From: Cololabis saira
Lineage: Eukaryota > Chordata > Actinopteri > Beloniformes > Belonidae
Length of the DNA stretch: 64,000 nucleotides
Reading direction: 5' to 3'
Assembly: GCF_033807715.1 (NCBI RefSeq)
Contig: NC_084591.1
Location: 44,572,368-44,636,367, forward strand
Positions 49,261 to 64,000 of this stretch are shown piece after piece; position 1 is the first letter of the stretch; the number at the start of each line of letters is the position of its first letter. Under the pieces are notes generated by a model. That model made no database searches and had not been told where the DNA came from. It was given only the letters and a program-made list of their open reading frames with translations. The position numbers and the translations under genes were made by a program.

Positions 49261-49683
49261 ACCCGCGTCACGGCCTCAAACTGTCGTCATCTGCCGAGAA
49301 AACGGCAGAGATTCAGACTAACAACGGTAATAAACACCCCCAAAACCAAACCAGAATCTCAAGCAGACACTCAGACCGACTGATCCCTAATGAAGTCTGC
49401 TGGTACCAAGCTGGTGCAAACTCCCGAGGATCCTGGAACGGTCCGGTTCTGTCCTGAGAGCAGACGTGAGCCAGCTCATCGCCATCATAAAAACAGATAA
49501 ATATGTGTTTGTGGATCAATAAGCTGCTCTGACGTGTGCATGGGCTCATGTGAACAAACATGGGGCATCTCTCACAGCTGATTAGAGCTCATTAAGGAAG
49601 TCAGGGCCCGTAATCTCATTACGATTTCAGGAAGTCAACAAACCAGTGCCTCCTGGACGGTCGACATGGCAAATAATCAGAGC

Positions 49684-49833
49684 CATAAAAGCTGGGTGGT
49701 TCTGGGACGGGTCGATACCTGGGGGCTTCAAAAGACGCTGCAATGGAGCTTCCAGCCAGTCTGCAGGTCCGATCCGGTTCAGAGGATCCGTCACCAGTCT
49801 GCAGGTCCGATCCGGTTCAGAGGATCCATCCAG
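49684..49833 (+). promoter_or_regulatory. TATA box and non-coding exon 1 of the peptide gene
   Basis: CATAAAAG at 49684-49691 is a good TATA box. A presumed exon 1 (from ~49715) ends at the donor ATCCAG|GTGAGT (49833). The exon contains a 38-bp tandem duplication starting CCAGTCTGCAGGTCCGATCC at 49756 and 49794. The next exon begins at 50204 after TCTCTGCAG. Confidence 0.5.
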
Positions 49834-50212
49834 GTGAGTCTGTAGACACTTCAGCTGCTTCTGGAGGTTTAGTTGCTTTTCTGATTTAGTTTTGGGGGAC
49901 TTGGCTGTGTTTAAAAGACTCGTATGTTGGACTTTTAGTAGTTTGGGTGTTTTATTGATCATCAGCATCCAGCAGCATATGCTGGATGCTTCCTTATTGT
50001 TTAATTCGATTTCTACGGGTCAGTTTTCAGAGATGAGCTGAACCTCGAGCTGCTGATGCTGATCTGTTGTTGCTGGTTGTGGTGGGATCTGGGATCTGGA
50101 CCACCCTGTTCAGGGTTCATCAGCCTCAGCAGATCTTCATCAAACACTTCGCTGAGATGAGAATCATGAAGGAGACGTGTGATGAGTTGTTTTATCTCTG
50201 CAGGAAACCAGC

Positions 50213-61237
<11,025 letters not shown>

Positions 61238-61298
61238 GATCTGTGGAGACGGAGATGCTCAAGATGATGGGATGGACAAATGTTTTACAGAAGCTCTG

Positions 61299-61304
61299 AA
61301 TAAA
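61299..61304 (+). terminator. Poly(A) signal of the peptide gene
   Basis: AATAAA 62 bp after the stop codon, in a short 3' UTR. From here to 62190 no gene or repeat was recognised beyond a short ATTAGTATTAGT run near 61570-61660. Confidence 0.6.
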
Positions 61305-62198
61305 CGGAGCTGTGCTCATATTTAATGTGGAAAAGAAACATGTATTTGTGTATTAAAATGGATTTTATGGAGAATTGAAAGGTGACTTGTGTCTGATAAT
61401 TGTTATTATTTACTATCGATTCACTTCTCCTCGTTGGATTCATTGAAACCTCCGTCTTAACTGAGGATGTCTTACAACAAACATAATAATGATTTGGTTC
61501 AAAAGAAGAACTCGTGGAAATCTGGCAGAGCCTTTGAGGACTAAAGATGGACAGAAGATCTCCAGGTGAAGTATGGTTAGTATTAGTGGTAGGTCTGATT
61601 AGGTATGGTTAATATTAGTATTAGTAATAGGTTTGATTAGGTATGGTTAATATTAGTGAATAAAGCTTTTGTTGCACATCATCAGCTGTTGTGCCAACGA
61701 CAGTCCAGTCAGTGATCCAGTCAGATTTCACAGTTTCAAGCTTCCTCCTTCAGACCGGGATACAATGAAGACGGCAGACATCTGAGAGCACCAGGGCAGA
61801 TCTTGTAACAGAGTCAGACAGTATGCATCATCTTTTACACTCAGTAGAATTACATGCAGCTCAACAAGCAGTATGCTAGTTATTGCATATTGGGCTGGCA
61901 GTGTGAACACAGCTATAGAGACCAATGCATGTGTTAAATCAATATCACTGAAAGCAATTGGAACTCATTCGTGCAAGAAGAAAAGCTGGCGTTTGTTTTT
62001 TTTTTGGTGATGATAAAACTTTAAATACAGTGTCATCCACGACAACTTCTGTGTGCTAAAATGTAACGATTAGATAGCAAGATCATGTGTTATTGGATTG
62101 GTATTAGAGTCTTAAAATCAATGGGAATCACTCATAAGAATGCTTGGTAAAATGTTTCTTCCTGAGCTGGAAGACATCTTCACATCAACTCAATGCAT

Positions 62199-62311
62199 AA
62201 TGTGTTGTTTTTGATAATACACAAGCTTGTTTTTTAACTCTCATTCAGCACCCGGGTATTGTAGGTGTTGTTTTTTGAAGCTTTGCACATGTAAAATAAA
62301 GTGTTGAACGC
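62199..62311 (-). repeat. Unclassified interspersed repeat, copy B
   Basis: Reverse-complement copy of 6326-6439 with only a few differences. Confidence 0.7.
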
Positions 62312-62396
62312 CTGGGAATACCCGGTGCTGTAAGCTTTTTCAACCAGCAGAGAGTGCTCTTGCTCCCTCGTCCCACACATGTTTATACGTGGTTTC

Positions 62397-62588
62397 TTTC
62401 TTTGTTTATTTGTTTGTTTATTGGATGGATCCGCATTAGCTACCGCCTTGGCGACCACTAATCTTCCTGGGGTCCATAAACTACATCAAATATTACATAA
62501 ATGATACCATCTAAGACATAAATACATACAGTCATACATTCCTAGCATAACTACACTTAGAATAAAAACAACAATAACAACAACAATA

Positions 62589-62682
<94 letters not shown>

Positions 62683-63370
62683 CAGTTATATATGCATGAT
62701 ATCATAATATATTGATAACACTATAATTATACTAATACACTATAATAGCACTAATAATACCATACATTAGTAATATATTTTCAGTCACTGCTATCATTAT
62801 AATAATTCTACTAATTTCAATATCAGTAATAAATTCCCAGTCATATGGTCTACAGCATTAGGTGAGCCATAAGTCGTTTTTTAAAAGTTAATTTGTTTTG
62901 TGAGTGAGATATGTGAGGAGGTAAAGAGTTCCAGGACATTATTGAAGAACAGAAAACTGAGGGTTTGAGTAGATTAGTTCTGGAGTTGGAGGTATCAGGT
63001 ATCCAGAGCTGCAGTTCTGGTGTAATGGTTATGTCTGTCTCTAGTATTTAGTAATTGGTTGAAAAAATATTCAGGTGTCTCATCTAAAAAACATCAGGAT
63101 GTTGTTTAACTTCAACTGTGAACCAGTAAAGTGGGGAGTGCATATCCGCTATATTTGTACGTGTTGAGCAGTGAAGTTCCAGTCTAGCCGCTCTCTTTTG
63201 AACCAGTTGCAATTAATGTATTTCTTTCTTTGCTGCTGCAGACCATATAACGGAGCAGTATTGCAGATGACAGAAAACCAAGGACTGTATTACCTGACTG
63301 ATCATAGAGGATGACAAATAAGGAGAGCACGTTCTAATCAATGCTAAGCCTCTTCCCATTTTGGACACAG
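62397..63370 (-). mobile_element. LINE 3' region with (AC)n insertion
   Basis: Contains the common fish tail phrase ATCTTCCTGGGGTCCATAAA near 62460 and, further on, decayed LINE 3' sequence typical of untranslated tails. An (AC)n tract fills 62589-62681. Confidence 0.55.
62589..62681. repeat. (AC)n microsatellite
   Basis: About 46 AC units. Confidence 0.97.
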
Positions 63371-63401
63371 TACTATGGGGGTATTATTGTTCCAATATTA
63401 T

Positions 63402-63640
63402 TTGTGTGTGCGTATCTCAATCTGTGTGTGCGTAAAAAGATTTGTGTGTCTGTATTCAGATTTGTGTGTGCGTAAAAAGATTTGTGTGTCTGTATTCAGA
63501 TCTGTGTGTGCGTAAAAAGATTTGTGTGTTTGTATTCAGATTTGTGTGTGCGTAAAAAGATTTGTGTGTCTGTATTAAGATCTGTGTGTGCGTAAAAAGA
63601 TTCGTGTGTCTGTATTCAGATTTGTGTGTGCGCAAAAATC
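63402..63640. repeat. ~40-bp tandem repeat
   Basis: About six copies of TTTGTGTGTGCGTAAAAAGA plus TTTGTGTGTCTGTATTCAGA. From 63650 to the end I see no gene. Confidence 0.9.
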
Positions 63641-64000
63641 AGCCGGTAGCTCTCGATTGGCTGTCTTTGCACACGTGGATTTTGACACAGTTCTGCCACG
63701 GCAAATCTGTAAAAAGATCTGTGTGTAAAACGATTTGTCCGTAACTTTTGCTTTGCCCTGAGCTCGGACTCACAGGCTCACGCCAGGCTACAGTAGCAAT
63801 GCAGCCTTCACACCACTAGTCTGCGCGTAGCTCTCAGTCAGTACTTTACCTGCAGCAGTTCCATCGGGTTTCTGAACATATTATTAGACATCGTTTGGAC
63901 TTTTATACTGCATGCAAACACCTGAACCCCATCTACTTCGGACCTATGTCGGACATTTAGTAATCGGGTTGCATATGGAGTAAGATAACTTCCAAAAAGA

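Noticed and set aside
63395..63744. Promoter or gene start at the right end
   Set aside because: Only a ~40-bp tandem repeat and anonymous sequence are visible; no exon, TATA or domain could be supported.

Overview
The window is a transposon-rich stretch of a teleost fish nuclear genome, most likely a percomorph. The evidence is vertebrate-type spliced genes with close human counterparts, fish-typical L2/Rex1/L1 non-LTR retrotransposons, many hAT and TA- or TTAA-flanked DNA elements, a tRNA-derived SINE and long (CA)n tracts. No bacterial-style operons, CRISPR arrays or rRNA genes are visible.

Genes. (1) 3186-5174, minus: an intact 662-codon single-exon ORF of unrecognised function, with CRE and NRF1-like motifs just upstream. 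(2) 14428-31740, plus: a complete 12-exon ceramide kinase gene (cerk, 559 aa). Every exon joins in phase to give the NPHGGK and GGDGMFSE kinase motifs and the C-x3-C-x2-C motif. (3) 35417-40261, minus: a 3-coding-exon dynein light chain roadblock gene (dynlrb, 93 aa), convergent with cerk. (4) 49715-61304, plus: a 5-exon gene for a 140-aa secreted precursor with a signal peptide and dibasic sites. I cannot name it. Its central 28-residue peptide has the Asp/Phe/Ser/Tyr spacing of secretin-superfamily hormones, so a divergent hormone is possible. It is divergent from dynlrb. One tRNA-Glu(CTC) gene (809-879, minus) lies near the left end beside a decayed tRNA copy.

Layout. 1-3100: L2 fragments, tRNA, LINE tails. 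3186-6300: ORF 1 and its promoter. 6300-14150: a ZMYM1-like hAT, a Rex1-type RT fragment, then a four-level nest of transposons ending 285 bp before the cerk start. 14428-31740: cerk with introns full of hAT, L2 and other elements. 31800-35200: tandem repeats and MITEs. 35200-40300: dynlrb, one intron holding a MITE split by an L2 element and the other almost entirely a minisatellite. 40400-49000: LINE fragments, MITEs and a SINE. 49100-61300: the peptide gene, with a GC-rich repeat block, LINE pieces, a THAP-domain ORF and a telomere-like array in its introns. 61300-64000: LINE tail and tandem repeats.

The most unusual theme is that minisatellites begin exactly at splice sites. Cerk exon 2 and exon 3 of the peptide gene are each followed by a tandem array (11 copies, and 15 units) in which nearly every copy carries the splice-donor motif. 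Exon 4 of the peptide gene has a duplicated acceptor. All gene models are manual readings and have not been checked against databases or transcripts.
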